Source of the DNA: Armatimonas rosea
GTDB taxonomy: Bacteria; Armatimonadota; Armatimonadia; Armatimonadales; Armatimonadaceae
Direction: 5' to 3'
DNA: 64,000 nt
NCBI RefSeq assembly: GCF_014202505.1
Contig: NZ_JACHGW010000009.1
Span: forward strand, 1 to 64,000
Of this stretch, positions 1 to 8,202 are shown one piece after another. The translations under genes were made by a program, and so were the position numbers. Numbering within the stretch: the first letter of the stretch is position 1; each line of letters starts with the position of its first letter. The notes beneath the pieces are model-generated. The model worked only from the letters and a program-made list of their open reading frames with translations, was not told the DNA's origin and did no database searches.

Positions 1-1223
1 GAGAGAGGAACGGCGTAGAGTCCCTCGCCAAACGGGAGAAGCGTCTCTCCACTGTAGAACAACACACCGCGGATAAACCGAGTCCCAAGCGCCTCTTGAA
101 GAGCACGCAGTCCCTTGAAATCAGCAGGGTTCACCGTCGAGGCAGCCTTCACCTCGACCCCGACCACATCCCCGCTACGCGTCTCCAGCACCAGATCGAC
201 TTCCTGCCGCGTCTGCGTGCGCCAGTGGAACAGCGCAGGAGCCAGCTCACTCCAACCCGCCTGCTTCCTCAGCTCCATCACCACCAAGGTCTCCAGCAAC
301 ATTCCCAAGGTCACGCCATCCCGATCTAGGCGCTTGGCATCGAGCCCTAGCAGATGGCAGGCAAGCCCCGTGTCGCTCATCACGATCTTGGGGGTCTTTA
401 CCAACCGTGCCCCCAGGTTCCCCGACCAAGCAGGCAAACGCCCCACCAAAAAGGTCGCCTCTAGAAGCGCCAGATAGCGGTGCACAGTGGCATAGGGCAT
501 CGCCAAGGTGCTGGAGAGCTCAGTGACATTGAGTAGGTTCGACGTGCGCGCGGCAAGCAGTCCTAGAAGTGTAGGGATACTAGTGAGGCCGTCGATATTG
601 GCCAGGTCCCGAATATCACGCTGAAGGATCGTGGTCAGATACGAAGCAAACCACTGGCGACGACGAGCCTCGTTAATACGCTGAACTGGTTCGGGATAGC
701 CCCCCAGAAGAATCCGCCGTATCAGCTCCTCACGTGGGAGGGCAGGCAGGGTGCGGACTGTTAGCTCCTCCTCAAAGAGCGCATCCACGATCCCACTTGT
801 CCCCCCCACTTCCAGCTCGCTTTGAGAGAGAGGCCAAAGGGTGAGCACCTCCATTCGCCCCGCTAGCGACTCGGATAGCTTGGGCAACAGGAGGATATTG
901 GCGGAGCCCGTAAGCAGAAAACGCCCCGGCTTGCGGTTATTGTCGACACTGACCTTGATGGCAGGAAACAGCTCCGGGCAGTGCTGCACCTCATCGAGAA
1001 TGACGCGCTCAGGAAGGTTTTGGATAAAGCCTGTGGGGTCGGCTTTGGCTGTCGCCAAAGTGGTGGCATCATCGAGAGTGAGATAAGTCCCCTCCGACTC
1101 TGCAGCGAGAACCTCTCTCGCAAGAGTCGTCTTTCCTGTCTGGCGAGCGCCATTGACCAAGACGACCGGTGTGTCCTGGCAGGCAGCTTCGATGAGTGGT
1201 TTGAGGTGACGTGAGTAGAGCAT
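1..1223 (-). CDS. AAA ATPase with DUF4143 domain (3' end outside window)
   Basis: The reading frame is open without interruption from an ATG at 1223 to the left edge of the window, so the C-terminus is missing. The N-terminus carries a Walker A motif GARQTGKTT (about residues 25-33) and a Walker B motif VILDEVQ (D77, E78), followed by an ATPase core and then a DUF4143-like region ending in a stretch (TRQEVDLVLE) that resembles the nuclease-like tail of this family. Proteins of this layout are common, often single-gene, and of unknown role; some sit in mobile or toxin-antitoxin-like contexts. The family assignment is firm, the function is not known. A palindrome-containing region lies directly upstream. 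Confidence 0.85.
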   Translation of the reverse strand, partial: MLYSRHLKPLIEAACQDTPVVLVNGARQTGKTTLAREVLAAESEGTYLTLDDATTLATAKADPTGFIQNLPERVILDEVQHCPELFPAIKVSVDNNRKPGRFLLTGSANILLLPKLSESLAGRMEVLTLWPLSQSELEVGGTSGIVDALFEEELTVRTLPALPREELIRRILLGGYPEPVQRINEARRRQWFASYLTTILQRDIRDLANIDGLTSIPTLLGLLAARTSNLLNVTELSSTLAMPYATVHRYLALLEATFLVGRLPAWSGNLGARLVKTPKIVMSDTGLACHLLGLDAKRLDRDGVTLGMLLETLVVMELRKQAGWSELAPALFHWRTQTRQEVDLVLETRSGDVVGVEVKAASTVNPADFKGLRALQEALGTRFIRGVLFYSGETLLPFGEGLYAVPL

Positions 1224-1231
1224 TTGTGAGG

Positions 1232-1276
1232 GAATTATCCGATCTATCTGGATAGATATTATCCACTGACTGGATA
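1232..1276. promoter_or_regulatory. Operator-like inverted repeats upstream of the AAA ATPase
   Basis: A perfect inverted repeat ATCTATC-TG-GATAGAT lies at 1242-1257, flanked by TTATCC (1235-1240 and about 1259-1264) and its complement GGATAA (about 1271-1276). The site lies between the ATPase start and the resolvase stop codon. Its role as an operator is inferred. Confidence 0.4.
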
Positions 1277-1301
1277 AATGTCAACCTATCAGCCCCCTGT
1301 T

Positions 1302-1853
1302 TTACCCCTGCCGAGTGTACTTGTAGTAGGTGTTTCTGGAGATTCCCACGATCTCGCAGATCTCCCGGATGCTGTACTGGGGATTGGCTTTCAGGGCCAA
1401 CGCTGCCTTCTGCTTCTTGGTATTAACTCCCTTGGGCCGACCGCCAATACGCCCTCGGGCACGCGCGGCTACCAGCCCCGCCTTAGTGCGCTCTCGGATG
1501 ATGTCGCGCTCGAACTCGGCCAGCGAGGCGAAGAGGTGGAAGATGAGCTTGCCACCGCTCGTCGTGGTGTCGATGCTCTCCTGGAGGCTCTTGAAACCCA
1601 CTCCCTTGTCCACTAGGTCACGAACCGTCTCGACGAGATGCGGCAGCGACCGCCCCAGGCGATCCAGCTTCCAGACGACAGGTGTGTCCTCCTTGCGGCA
1701 GAGCTCCAGCGCCGACGCCAGACCTGGGCGATCTGTCTTGGCTCCGCTAGCCGTATCGGTGAAGATTTGCTCGCAGCCTGCGGCTTTGAGAGCATCCATC
1801 TGAAGATCCAGGTTCTGTTCGTGCGTTGAGACGCGTGCATATCCAATGAGCAT
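1302..1853 (-). CDS. Serine recombinase, resolvase/invertase family
   Basis: A 183-residue protein beginning MLIGYARVS, with the catalytic serine at position 9 and the arginine motif DRLGRSL (R65, R68). The C-terminus has the usual GRPKG hinge and a helix-turn-helix (IREICEIVGISRNTYYK). Length and layout match Tn3/DNA-invertase type small serine recombinases that cut and rejoin two short sites. The ATG at 1853 was chosen because family members start just before YARVS; the frame is open for another 56 codons upstream, but that part has no resemblance to the family. No transposase and no partner invertible segment was seen nearby, so it may be a remnant of a transposon or a stand-alone invertase. 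The roughly 280 bases upstream of it show no gene. Confidence 0.9.
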   Translation of the reverse strand: MLIGYARVSTHEQNLDLQMDALKAAGCEQIFTDTASGAKTDRPGLASALELCRKEDTPVVWKLDRLGRSLPHLVETVRDLVDKGVGFKSLQESIDTTTSGGKLIFHLFASLAEFERDIIRERTKAGLVAARARGRIGGRPKGVNTKKQKAALALKANPQYSIREICEIVGISRNTYYKYTRQG

Positions 1854-2133
1854 GAGAGTCCTCCAGCTGGAGGTCGGCAGAAAGTCCAGGTAACTCAAGA
1901 GGTGGGCGGTTCTTTGGTACGAAGATTTGGTAGATGGGTTTCTCGTACAGTGCATGCCTAAGAGCTCAGGGAGCGGGCGGCGCAGCTCGCTCCCCCACCG
2001 AGACTCGACCAGACATACCAAGAAACGGGTCGTTTAGATGACATCACCAATGGCTCGGTTGGAGACACTATTGCTTAACTCGCCACGCACTTTTCTGGGG
2101 ACAGTCCAGATTGCACGGAGAGCTTTTCTCGTC

Positions 2134-2910
2134 TTATCCAGGGCAGCTACCGAAAGGCTCGAGGGCTGGGTACCACTTGTCACCCCAGAGGAAGTTACTC
2201 GGGCTTAGTGTCTGCTCTAGGCGCATCCACTTGGCATGGCCATCGAGGAAGGTATAGTTTGCACCGCCGCTGTGCCGATCCCACTTTACTCGCACGATCT
2301 CGGGCTTATCGGCAGTGCCTACTAGGGTTGTGGTCGCATCGGCCATCGTTGCTTGGCGGTACTCCACACCAAGTGTCCAGCCTGGACAGGCTTGAGGAAG
2401 GAATGCCGTGATTCCCTTGTGCGCTGCAATCGCGGTGCCGTTGGCGAGCTGGGAGCGGCGTTCCGCGAAGACCACCAGGCTTGCTGGAGCCGTGACAGCA
2501 CTCTCCGTAGGCGGAACGTAATTCCACTCAGAGACGACATTGTAGTTGGGTATGTAGGAAGATGCGACTGTGACAGTGACACCGCTGCTATCTTTTACAT
2601 CTAGCTTTGCAGGGGCAGAATCGGAGGGACAGAGGAAGACCTGCGTGTTTTTCACATAAGGCATTAGCACCAAAGGCCAGAACCCCGAGCGTGGAGTGGC
2701 CTTGTCATAAGTGTTCTTCATCATGGCTCCATCGTAGTCTTGGGCGTACATCATCAGTGCGGTGCCAAGCTGTTTGGAGTTTGAGAGACAAGCGGTCTGA
2801 CGTGCCTTCTCCCGTGCTTGAGCGAAGACCGGAAAGAGAATGGCGGCGAGGATCGCGATAATGGCGATAACCACAAGTAATTCGATGAGGGTGAAGGCAC
2901 TCCGTTTCAT
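2134..2910 (-). CDS. Prepilin-like secreted protein with H-X9-DG tail (DUF1559 type)
   Basis: The 258-residue protein starts with a type IV prepilin-like leader, MKRSA followed by FTLIELLVV, with E10 at the conserved +5 position; the residue before the cut is Ala where Gly is usual. One membrane helix follows (about residues 7-29), then the typical AREKARQ-x-CLSN-x-KQLG segment. The C-terminus has the H-X9-DG signature (H213, D223, G224). Such proteins are found in large numbers in Armatimonadota and Planctomycetota and are presumed to be exported pseudopilins of unknown use. It is monocistronic here. The variant [13 protein letters not shown] is the main pointer to Armatimonadota. Confidence 0.9.
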   Translation of the reverse strand: MKRSAFTLIELLVVIAIIAILAAILFPVFAQAREKARQTACLSNSKQLGTALMMYAQDYDGAMMKNTYDKATPRSGFWPLVLMPYVKNTQVFLCPSDSAPAKLDVKDSSGVTVTVASSYIPNYNVVSEWNYVPPTESAVTAPASLVVFAERRSQLANGTAIAAHKGITAFLPQACPGWTLGVEYRQATMADATTTLVGTADKPEIVRVKWDRHSGGANYTFLDGHAKWMRLEQTLSPSNFLWGDKWYPALEPFGSCPG

Positions 2911-3059
2911 GGAGTATTAATACCCGTTGCTGGCCATTAAAAGATTAAAGTGTGCCCCGAAAATCTCTGCCTCTTAACATTTTCTTAATATGGACGTCTA
3001 CCCACTGCTACCTCATGTATCTCAGTGAGTAAATATTCTTTTGGATTTGCCAGATACTG

Positions 3060-3524
3060 TCATTCAACACAATCGGGTTCCTCGGGCATAACGATGCGTA
3101 TCGGGCGCGTTCCGATCTTCGCACCCGTGGCCTCATCAACGGCGACAGGCTTTATTTCTGTTTCCGTCTCCGCATCGAAGAAGCGCACCAGCTTGCCCTC
3201 GCCCCGGTGCTTACGTCCCCAGGCACCGATCAGGAACAGCACCGGCAAAAAATCTCGACCTGCAACACTCAAGACGTATTCCTCACGAGGCGGATGCTCT
3301 GAATAACGACGCTTCTCAAGCAAGCCCTCATCAGTCAACGTCGCCAGCCGCTTCGTCAGCATCGTCGGGGCAATCCCCAGATTCTTGCGGAACTGATCGA
3401 AGCGCGTGATGCCCGCGTGGGCATCGCGCAGAATCAGCAGGCTCCAGGTATCGCCCAGCACGGCGAGGCTGCGTGCGACGGGACAGGCGGCGTTAGAGGG
3501 GGTAGATAAATATTTTTTGTCCAT
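3060..3524 (-). CDS. HxlR-family transcriptional regulator
   Basis: The 154-residue protein has the HxlR-type winged helix in its first 100 residues: an N-terminal CPVARSLAVLGDTWSLLILRD segment, a recognition-helix region around LGIAPTMLTKRLATL and a wing ending PREEYVLS. The cysteine near position 14 is placed like the redox-sensitive cysteine of several HxlR regulators (HypR, QorR, YodB). It is transcribed away from an SDR and quinone-reductase pair, a common arrangement for regulators that sense quinones or aldehydes. The tail after residue 105 is longer than in the shortest family members. Confidence 0.9.
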   Translation of the reverse strand: MDKKYLSTPSNAACPVARSLAVLGDTWSLLILRDAHAGITRFDQFRKNLGIAPTMLTKRLATLTDEGLLEKRRYSEHPPREEYVLSVAGRDFLPVLFLIGAWGRKHRGEGKLVRFFDAETETEIKPVAVDEATGAKIGTRPIRIVMPEEPDCVE

Positions 3525-3563
3525 ATCGTTTTAGTAGTGACTTTTCGTGAGATTGACTGTATA

Positions 3564-3586
3564 GTTACTATCGAAACGATAGTAAC
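3564..3586. promoter_or_regulatory. Perfect 23-bp palindrome, probable HxlR operator
   Basis: GTTACTATCG-AAA-CGATAGTAAC has two perfect 10-bp arms around 3 bp and lies between the divergent HxlR gene (start 3524) and the SDR gene (start 3630). Size and position fit binding by a dimeric winged-helix regulator. Assignment to this regulator is inferred from position. Confidence 0.6.
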
Positions 3587-3629
3587 ACGTTTACACGGGG
3601 AAAACAACCCTAAAAGGGAAAGCAATCTT

Positions 3630-4448
3630 TTGAGCAAGAACACTACACGCGTCGCTTTGGTAACCGGCGCTTCATCGGGTATTGGCGAGGCGACCGCAGA
3701 GAGGCTCGCCAAGGTGGGCTACAAGGTCTACGGCACCAGTCGGCGAGGCGGTCAGCCGGGCCAGAGGTCGTTCGAGATGCTGAGCCTCGATGTGACCAGT
3801 GATGAATCTGTCGAGGCCGCTGTTCGGGAGATCATCCGGCGGGAGGGGCGTATCGATCTCCTTGTCAACAATGCAGGTTTCAGCGTCGCGCCTGGTGGGG
3901 CTGAAGAGAGCTCCGTTGAACAGGCTAAGGCCATTTTCGATACGAATTTCTTTGGGATCGTCCGGATGACGCGGGCCGTTGTCCCTCACATGCGGAAGCA
4001 GGGAAGTGGACGCATCATCAACATGGGCTCCGTGCTGGGGATCTTGCCGATGCCGTATGGAGCACTCTACTCCGCAACCAAGCACGCCCTAGAGGGGTAT
4101 TCAGAATCGCTCGATCACGAGCTGCGCACGAGAGGCATTCGCGTCTCGATCATTGAGCCCGCCTACACAAAGACGCCCTTCGATTCCCACTTCCTGGAAC
4201 CCGACTCCAAGCTCGATGTGTATCACGCGGTTCGCGCCGATGTTACTAAGAGGATAAAGGAGGTTATGGAGACCGCAGACCAGCCCAGCATAGTAGCAGA
4301 TGTCGTGCTGAAGGTTGCTCTCGCAGAGCATCCAAAACCCCGGTACACGGCTGGCAAGCTCGCGGCCCGCCTGCGATTGCTTCGCCGATTCGCGCCCGCC
4401 AGTCTGCTAGATGTTGGTCTCCGAAAAGACCTGAGACTGGAGGCGTAG
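3630..4448 (+). CDS. Short-chain dehydrogenase/reductase (SDR)
   Basis: A 272-residue classical SDR. The NAD(P)-binding motif TGASSGIG is near residues 12-19, the NNAG motif near 84, and the catalytic Ser and Tyr-x3-Lys (YSATK) follow. The TTG at 3630 was chosen because AAAGGGAA stands at a good distance in front of it and it starts just before the Rossmann strand; an upstream in-frame ATG at 3537 would place the palindromic operator inside the gene. It is followed 3 bp later by a quinone oxidoreductase, so both are likely one HxlR-controlled transcript. The substrate cannot be told. Confidence 0.88.
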   Translation: MSKNTTRVALVTGASSGIGEATAERLAKVGYKVYGTSRRGGQPGQRSFEMLSLDVTSDESVEAAVREIIRREGRIDLLVNNAGFSVAPGGAEESSVEQAKAIFDTNFFGIVRMTRAVVPHMRKQGSGRIINMGSVLGILPMPYGALYSATKHALEGYSESLDHELRTRGIRVSIIEPAYTKTPFDSHFLEPDSKLDVYHAVRADVTKRIKEVMETADQPSIVADVVLKVALAEHPKPRYTAGKLAARLRLLRRFAPASLLDVGLRKDLRLEA

Positions 4449-4451
4449 ATC

Positions 4452-5453
4452 ATGAAAGCATTTATACTTGAACGATATGGGAAAAAGAGCCCTCTACGAC
4501 TTGGCGAGATGCCTGAGCCTGAGCTGCGCGAGGACGAAGTTCTGGTCAAGGTGCATGCTGCCAGTGTGAATCTGCTGGATGCAAAGATCAAGAGTGGCGA
4601 GTTCAAGCCCCTCCTACCCTATTGCTTACCACTGATCCTAGGGCATGATGTCGCGGGCGTCGTCGTCAAAGTCGGGGCACGGGTACGCCGATTTAAGCCA
4701 GGGGATGCGGTCTACTCCCGCCCCGATGACTTTCGCATTGGCGCGTTCGCGGAGCGCATCGCCATCCGGGAAGACTCGCTGGCGCTCAAGCCAGAAACGC
4801 TCACCATGGAAGAGGCGGCCTCGGTTCCGCTGGTCGGCCTGACCGCCTGGCAAGCCTTGGTAGAGAAAGCGAACCTCAGAGCAGGGCAGAAGGTTTTCAT
4901 CCAGGCGGGCTCCGGAGGTGTCGGAACCTTCGCGATTCAGCTGGCAAAGCATCTGGGAGCGTTTGTGGCGACAACGACGAGCACAGCGAATGTCGAGTGG
5001 GTGAAAGGTCTCGGTGCGGATCTTGTCATCGACTACAAGAAGGAGGATTTCGAAAGCGTTCTGAAAGACTACGATGTCGTCCTCAATAGCCAGGACAACG
5101 CGACGCTCGTTAAATCCCTGAGAGTGTTGAAGCCCGGTGGAAAGCTCATCTCTATTTCCGGTCCGCCTGATCCCGCATTCGCCGAAGCTATGGGACTCCC
5201 TTGGTTCTTAAAACCTGTCATGCGTCTGCTGAGTTCGGGCGTCCGAAAGAAGGCCCAGGGACTCGGGGTCGGCTACTCCTTTCTGTTCATGAAAGCCAGC
5301 GGCAGTCAGTTGCGTGAGATAACCACGCTCATCGATTGTAGTGCTATCCACCCCATCGTTGACCGGGTCTTTCCGTTCGAGGAAACGCAGGAGGCACTGG
5401 CTTACGTCGAAACAGGACGCGCCAAGGGCAAGGTTATCGTCAGAATCGAATGA
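4452..5453 (+). CDS. NADPH:quinone oxidoreductase-like MDR enzyme
   Basis: The 333-residue protein belongs to the zinc-free medium-chain dehydrogenase/reductase branch: GroES-like N-terminal domain (with GHDVAGVV near residue 65) and a nucleotide-binding domain with the AGSGGVGTFAIQLAKH motif near 152-167. No structural-zinc cysteine set is present. It starts 3 bp after the SDR stop codon and should be in the same transcript; together with an HxlR regulator this suggests a response to quinones or other reactive electrophiles, which is an inference. Confidence 0.9.
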   Translation: MKAFILERYGKKSPLRLGEMPEPELREDEVLVKVHAASVNLLDAKIKSGEFKPLLPYCLPLILGHDVAGVVVKVGARVRRFKPGDAVYSRPDDFRIGAFAERIAIREDSLALKPETLTMEEAASVPLVGLTAWQALVEKANLRAGQKVFIQAGSGGVGTFAIQLAKHLGAFVATTTSTANVEWVKGLGADLVIDYKKEDFESVLKDYDVVLNSQDNATLVKSLRVLKPGGKLISISGPPDPAFAEAMGLPWFLKPVMRLLSSGVRKKAQGLGVGYSFLFMKASGSQLREITTLIDCSAIHPIVDRVFPFEETQEALAYVETGRAKGKVIVRIE

Positions 5454-5519
5454 CCATCACCACGCCAAGTTGCAAGGAAGGCAGTGTGATGCAATCTCGG
5501 TCGAGTTCGGTGCGGCATT

Positions 5520-6374
5520 CTACTTATCTATAAGGACGTTGGGTTTCTCTATGGGGACGTTGGGGAGCGCCGAGTAGTCCGCAAACGAGCCGTAGTAAAC
5601 CCTGATTTTCTTGAAGCCAAGGAGCCGCAGAGTGAAGAGTGACTGAGCAGCTCGGCCACCCGCCGCGCAGTGGACGATGATCTCTTGGCTGGGCGTAATG
5701 CCCTTGGCGGCGTACATCGCGAGCAGCTCTCCGGCGGGTTTGAACTCTAAGTTGGGGCCGGTGACGTTCTCTTTCCACTCCACATTGACCGCACCGGGAA
5801 TACGCCCCTCTTGCTTGGCTCCCGGTGAGATCACCTTGGCACTGTACTCGTCGGGGGAGCGCACATCTAAGACGATCACTCCTGGCTTTCGCGTAAGGAG
5901 CTGGGGCAGTGCGCAGGTCATGTCGGGGATAGCTTTGACCTGGTAGCGAGCCGAGGGAACTACCGTAGCTTCAGTCGAGATCGGGCGGCTCTGGGCTGTC
6001 CATTTCTGCCAACCGCCGTTGAGAAGCGTGCTTCGTGAGTGCCCGAAGGCATGGAGCAAGTACCAGAGCCTTGCCGCGAGCTTCCCCCCCTCATCGTCGT
6101 AGATCACAACATCGGTCTGGTTACCGATACCTGCTCGGTTCATCAGTTCCGTGAAGACCTCAGGGCGCGGCAGGTAGGTCAAGCGCTCTTCCGGGTTGCG
6201 CAGCGGCTTGTCTTCGATACGGACCGCACCGGGGATATGGCCTGCGGCGTAGGCTTTCTCGCTACGCATGTCCACGATACGCAGGTTCTTATCGGCGCTG
6301 TGCGCTGCCAGCCACTCAGGCTCGACCAGCAGGCTACCTTGTGGATATGCCGGAGCCGTTTTTTGAATTTTCAT
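5520..6374 (-). CDS. Sulfurtransferase with two rhodanese domains
   Basis: The 284-residue protein has two rhodanese modules (about 15-130 and 150-280). The C-terminal module has the persulfide cysteine C236 in HCAAGGRAA, where thiosulfate sulfurtransferases usually have CRxGxR; the N-terminal module has Asp in the equivalent place and should be inactive, as in the family. The loop sequence differs from classic thiosulfate or mercaptopyruvate enzymes, so the sulfur donor is uncertain. The start codon overlaps the stop of the PadR gene (ATGA), so the two are translated together. Confidence 0.88.
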   Translation of the reverse strand: MKIQKTAPAYPQGSLLVEPEWLAAHSADKNLRIVDMRSEKAYAAGHIPGAVRIEDKPLRNPEERLTYLPRPEVFTELMNRAGIGNQTDVVIYDDEGGKLAARLWYLLHAFGHSRSTLLNGGWQKWTAQSRPISTEATVVPSARYQVKAIPDMTCALPQLLTRKPGVIVLDVRSPDEYSAKVISPGAKQEGRIPGAVNVEWKENVTGPNLEFKPAGELLAMYAAKGITPSQEIIVHCAAGGRAAQSLFTLRLLGFKKIRVYYGSFADYSALPNVPIEKPNVLIDK

Positions 6375-6748
6375 GTGTTCTCTCTCTCTTCCAGTACTTC
6401 GCCGACAAGCTCACGCACTTTGGGCCGAAGCTGGCTGAGGGCTTCGCGTCCCAGCTCCGTGATGTGATAGTACTTGCGCACCTTGCCATTTACAACGCGC
6501 TTTTCCTCGGTCAAGTACCCCTTGCTCCGGAGGCGATGTAACGTTGGGTAGATCGTCCCTGGCCCAATCTTGTAACCGTGGTGGGTCAGTTCGTCGATCA
6601 TCTCGATGCCATAGATAGGGGCCTCAGCAGCATGGTGGAGCAGGTGCACCTTTACGAAAGCCAGGAATATCTCACGCACCAAGTGATCCACTGCGAAGGC
6701 TTCCCCCTCAGGTGTAGAGATTTTTTCGTCGTGGTCGGTGTTCTTCAT
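6371..6748 (-). CDS. PadR-family transcriptional regulator
   Basis: A 125-residue PadR winged helix: IYGIEMIDEL, a PGTIYPTLHRLRSKGYL recognition segment and a wing GKVRKYYHIT, then a C-terminal dimerisation helix (LRPKVRELVGEVLEE). It overlaps the following rhodanese gene by 4 bp and diverges from a TolC-RND efflux operon, a frequent target of PadR repressors. The ATG at 6748 was preferred; an ATG five codons earlier (6763) is also possible and would start inside the putative operator. Confidence 0.88.
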   Translation of the reverse strand: MKNTDHDEKISTPEGEAFAVDHLVREIFLAFVKVHLLHHAAEAPIYGIEMIDELTHHGYKIGPGTIYPTLHRLRSKGYLTEEKRVVNGKVRKYYHITELGREALSQLRPKVRELVGEVLEERENT

Positions 6749-6757
6749 GTTTGCCAA

Positions 6758-6772
6758 TATCATTATCCGATA
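6758..6772. promoter_or_regulatory. TATC-N7-GATA operator-like site between padR and efflux genes
   Basis: TATCATTATCCGATA has inverted TATC/GATA ends around ATTATCC and lies directly in front of the PadR start and about 45 bp before the likely start of the efflux operon. It contains TTATCCGAT, a string repeated in several other upstream regions of this window. Role inferred. Confidence 0.4.
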
Positions 6773-6816
6773 CAATGCCCTCAATCGCCAGAATCCCGAG
6801 GAAAGCCCATGGAGAG

Positions 6817-8202
6817 ATGTTAGGCACAACAAAGAATACCGGCAGGAATCGTAGGAGCTTGCCTGCCCTGCTCTGCGCTCTTCTGCTGACAAGCAATATC
6901 GCCTCGGTGCAGGCACAGACACAAGCGCAGCCGCTTTCGCTTTCAGCAGCGATGCAGGCAGCACTCAAAAAGCATGCTCAGCTTCAAAAGGCAGAGGCAC
7001 TTACGGCATCCTCCCAAGCCCGCGTCACGCAGGCGAGATCGGGACAACAGCCGTCGCTCTCTCTCCAGGGTGTCGCAAGCAGAGGGCCGACGGGAGCGCC
7101 AGCGTTCGGTCCGCTCAACAACCCTGGCCTCAATGGAGTGCCGCCGCTTGGGGTTCAGGGTATGGCAGGCGATCCAGTGAAAAGGCAGTTTGGCGGTGGG
7201 CTGAATCTCTCCCAGAACCTCTTTGACGATGGCCGAACGCGCTTGCTTGTTGCTAGCCGCACCAATGCCGCTCTCGCCCTGGAAGCCGATACGGAAACCC
7301 AGAAGGCTCAGATACTACTCGCGGTTCAGCAGAGCTACTTTGCTGTGCTCCGTGCCCAGCGCCTCGATACGATTCAAAAAGAAAATCTACGGCAACGCGA
7401 GGCGACGGCGATGCAGGCGAAGGCGTTTGCGGAGGGCGGCATCAAGTCCGAGGTGGACTCCCTCCTTGCTACTGCCAATGTCGCCGAGGCGAAGGGGATT
7501 CTGGCAGGAACGGGCAATGACATTCAGGCCAGCTTCGCCCAGCTCAACAACGCCATGGGCGAGACGAGCTTAACGGGGTACTTACTGGAAACGGCCCCCA
7601 CGCTTGCTCTCCCTGAGACGCTGGAGAAGGCACTTACCCTTGCCCAGAGCCAGCGCCCTGAGCTGAAGGGAATCGCTTTGCAGCGGCGCTCCGCCGAAGA
7701 AGCCGCCGCGAGTTTAAGACGAGAGCTTCGGCTCAGAGTGGATGGTATCGCGAGCCTCGGTGCGGTCAATCCAGGGACACTTATTCGTAACAACCAGAAT
7801 CTCGGGGTGGCGGTGGCTATTACGCTTCCTCTCAGCACGGGAGGTGCTGTCGAAGGGCGCATCACCGAAGAGGAGCGCAGACGTGATGCCTACGCGGCGC
7901 AAGAGCGCGAGGCACTAGAGAACGTAAAGCTCCAGGTGACTCGGGCTTGGCTCGATGTCCAGACCCGCGAGGCGCAGCTTACAGCCACGAAAGCGCAGAT
8001 TGAGGCAGCTTCGGCGGCGCTCCAGCTTGCTCAGGAGCGCTATCGTCTCCAGCTCAGCACACTAGTGGAGCTGACCGATGCCGAGGCACAGGTACTCAAG
8101 GCCAAGCTCGCTCTGGTCAATGCCGAGGAAGCACTGGCGCTAGCTCGCGCCACACTGAGCTGGGCGACCGGCACCACCCTTGCCAAGGAGACGGCGCGAT
8201 GA
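6817..8202 (+). CDS. TolC-like outer-membrane efflux channel
   Basis: From the ATG at 6817 the product has 461 residues, a signal peptide (basic [13 protein letters not shown], hydrophobic [12 protein letters not shown], cut after VQAQ region) and the long alpha-helical repeats of OEP/TolC proteins (coiled regions around [13 protein letters not shown] and [20 protein letters not shown]). The start was chosen because GAGGAAAG stands 11 bp upstream and because it gives a normal signal peptide; earlier in-frame ATGs exist at 6751 and 6775. It overlaps the RND gene by 4 bp. It should form the outer-membrane duct of the efflux pump encoded next. Confidence 0.92.
   Translation: MLGTTKNTGRNRRSLPALLCALLLTSNIASVQAQTQAQPLSLSAAMQAALKKHAQLQKAEALTASSQARVTQARSGQQPSLSLQGVASRGPTGAPAFGPLNNPGLNGVPPLGVQGMAGDPVKRQFGGGLNLSQNLFDDGRTRLLVASRTNAALALEADTETQKAQILLAVQQSYFAVLRAQRLDTIQKENLRQREATAMQAKAFAEGGIKSEVDSLLATANVAEAKGILAGTGNDIQASFAQLNNAMGETSLTGYLLETAPTLALPETLEKALTLAQSQRPELKGIALQRRSAEEAAASLRRELRLRVDGIASLGAVNPGTLIRNNQNLGVAVAITLPLSTGGAVEGRITEEERRRDAYAAQEREALENVKLQVTRAWLDVQTREAQLTATKAQIEAASAALQLAQERYRLQLSTLVELTDAEAQVLKAKLALVNAEEALALARATLSWATGTTLAKETAR

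Noticed and set aside
1-1223. Frameshifted ATPase at the left edge
   Set aside because: Several short frames suggested a broken gene, but reading the minus strand codon by codon shows one open frame to the edge.
2085-2110. Tn3-type end (GGGGACAGTCC) near the resolvase
   Set aside because: Only a few bases agree and no matching inverted copy was seen on the other side.
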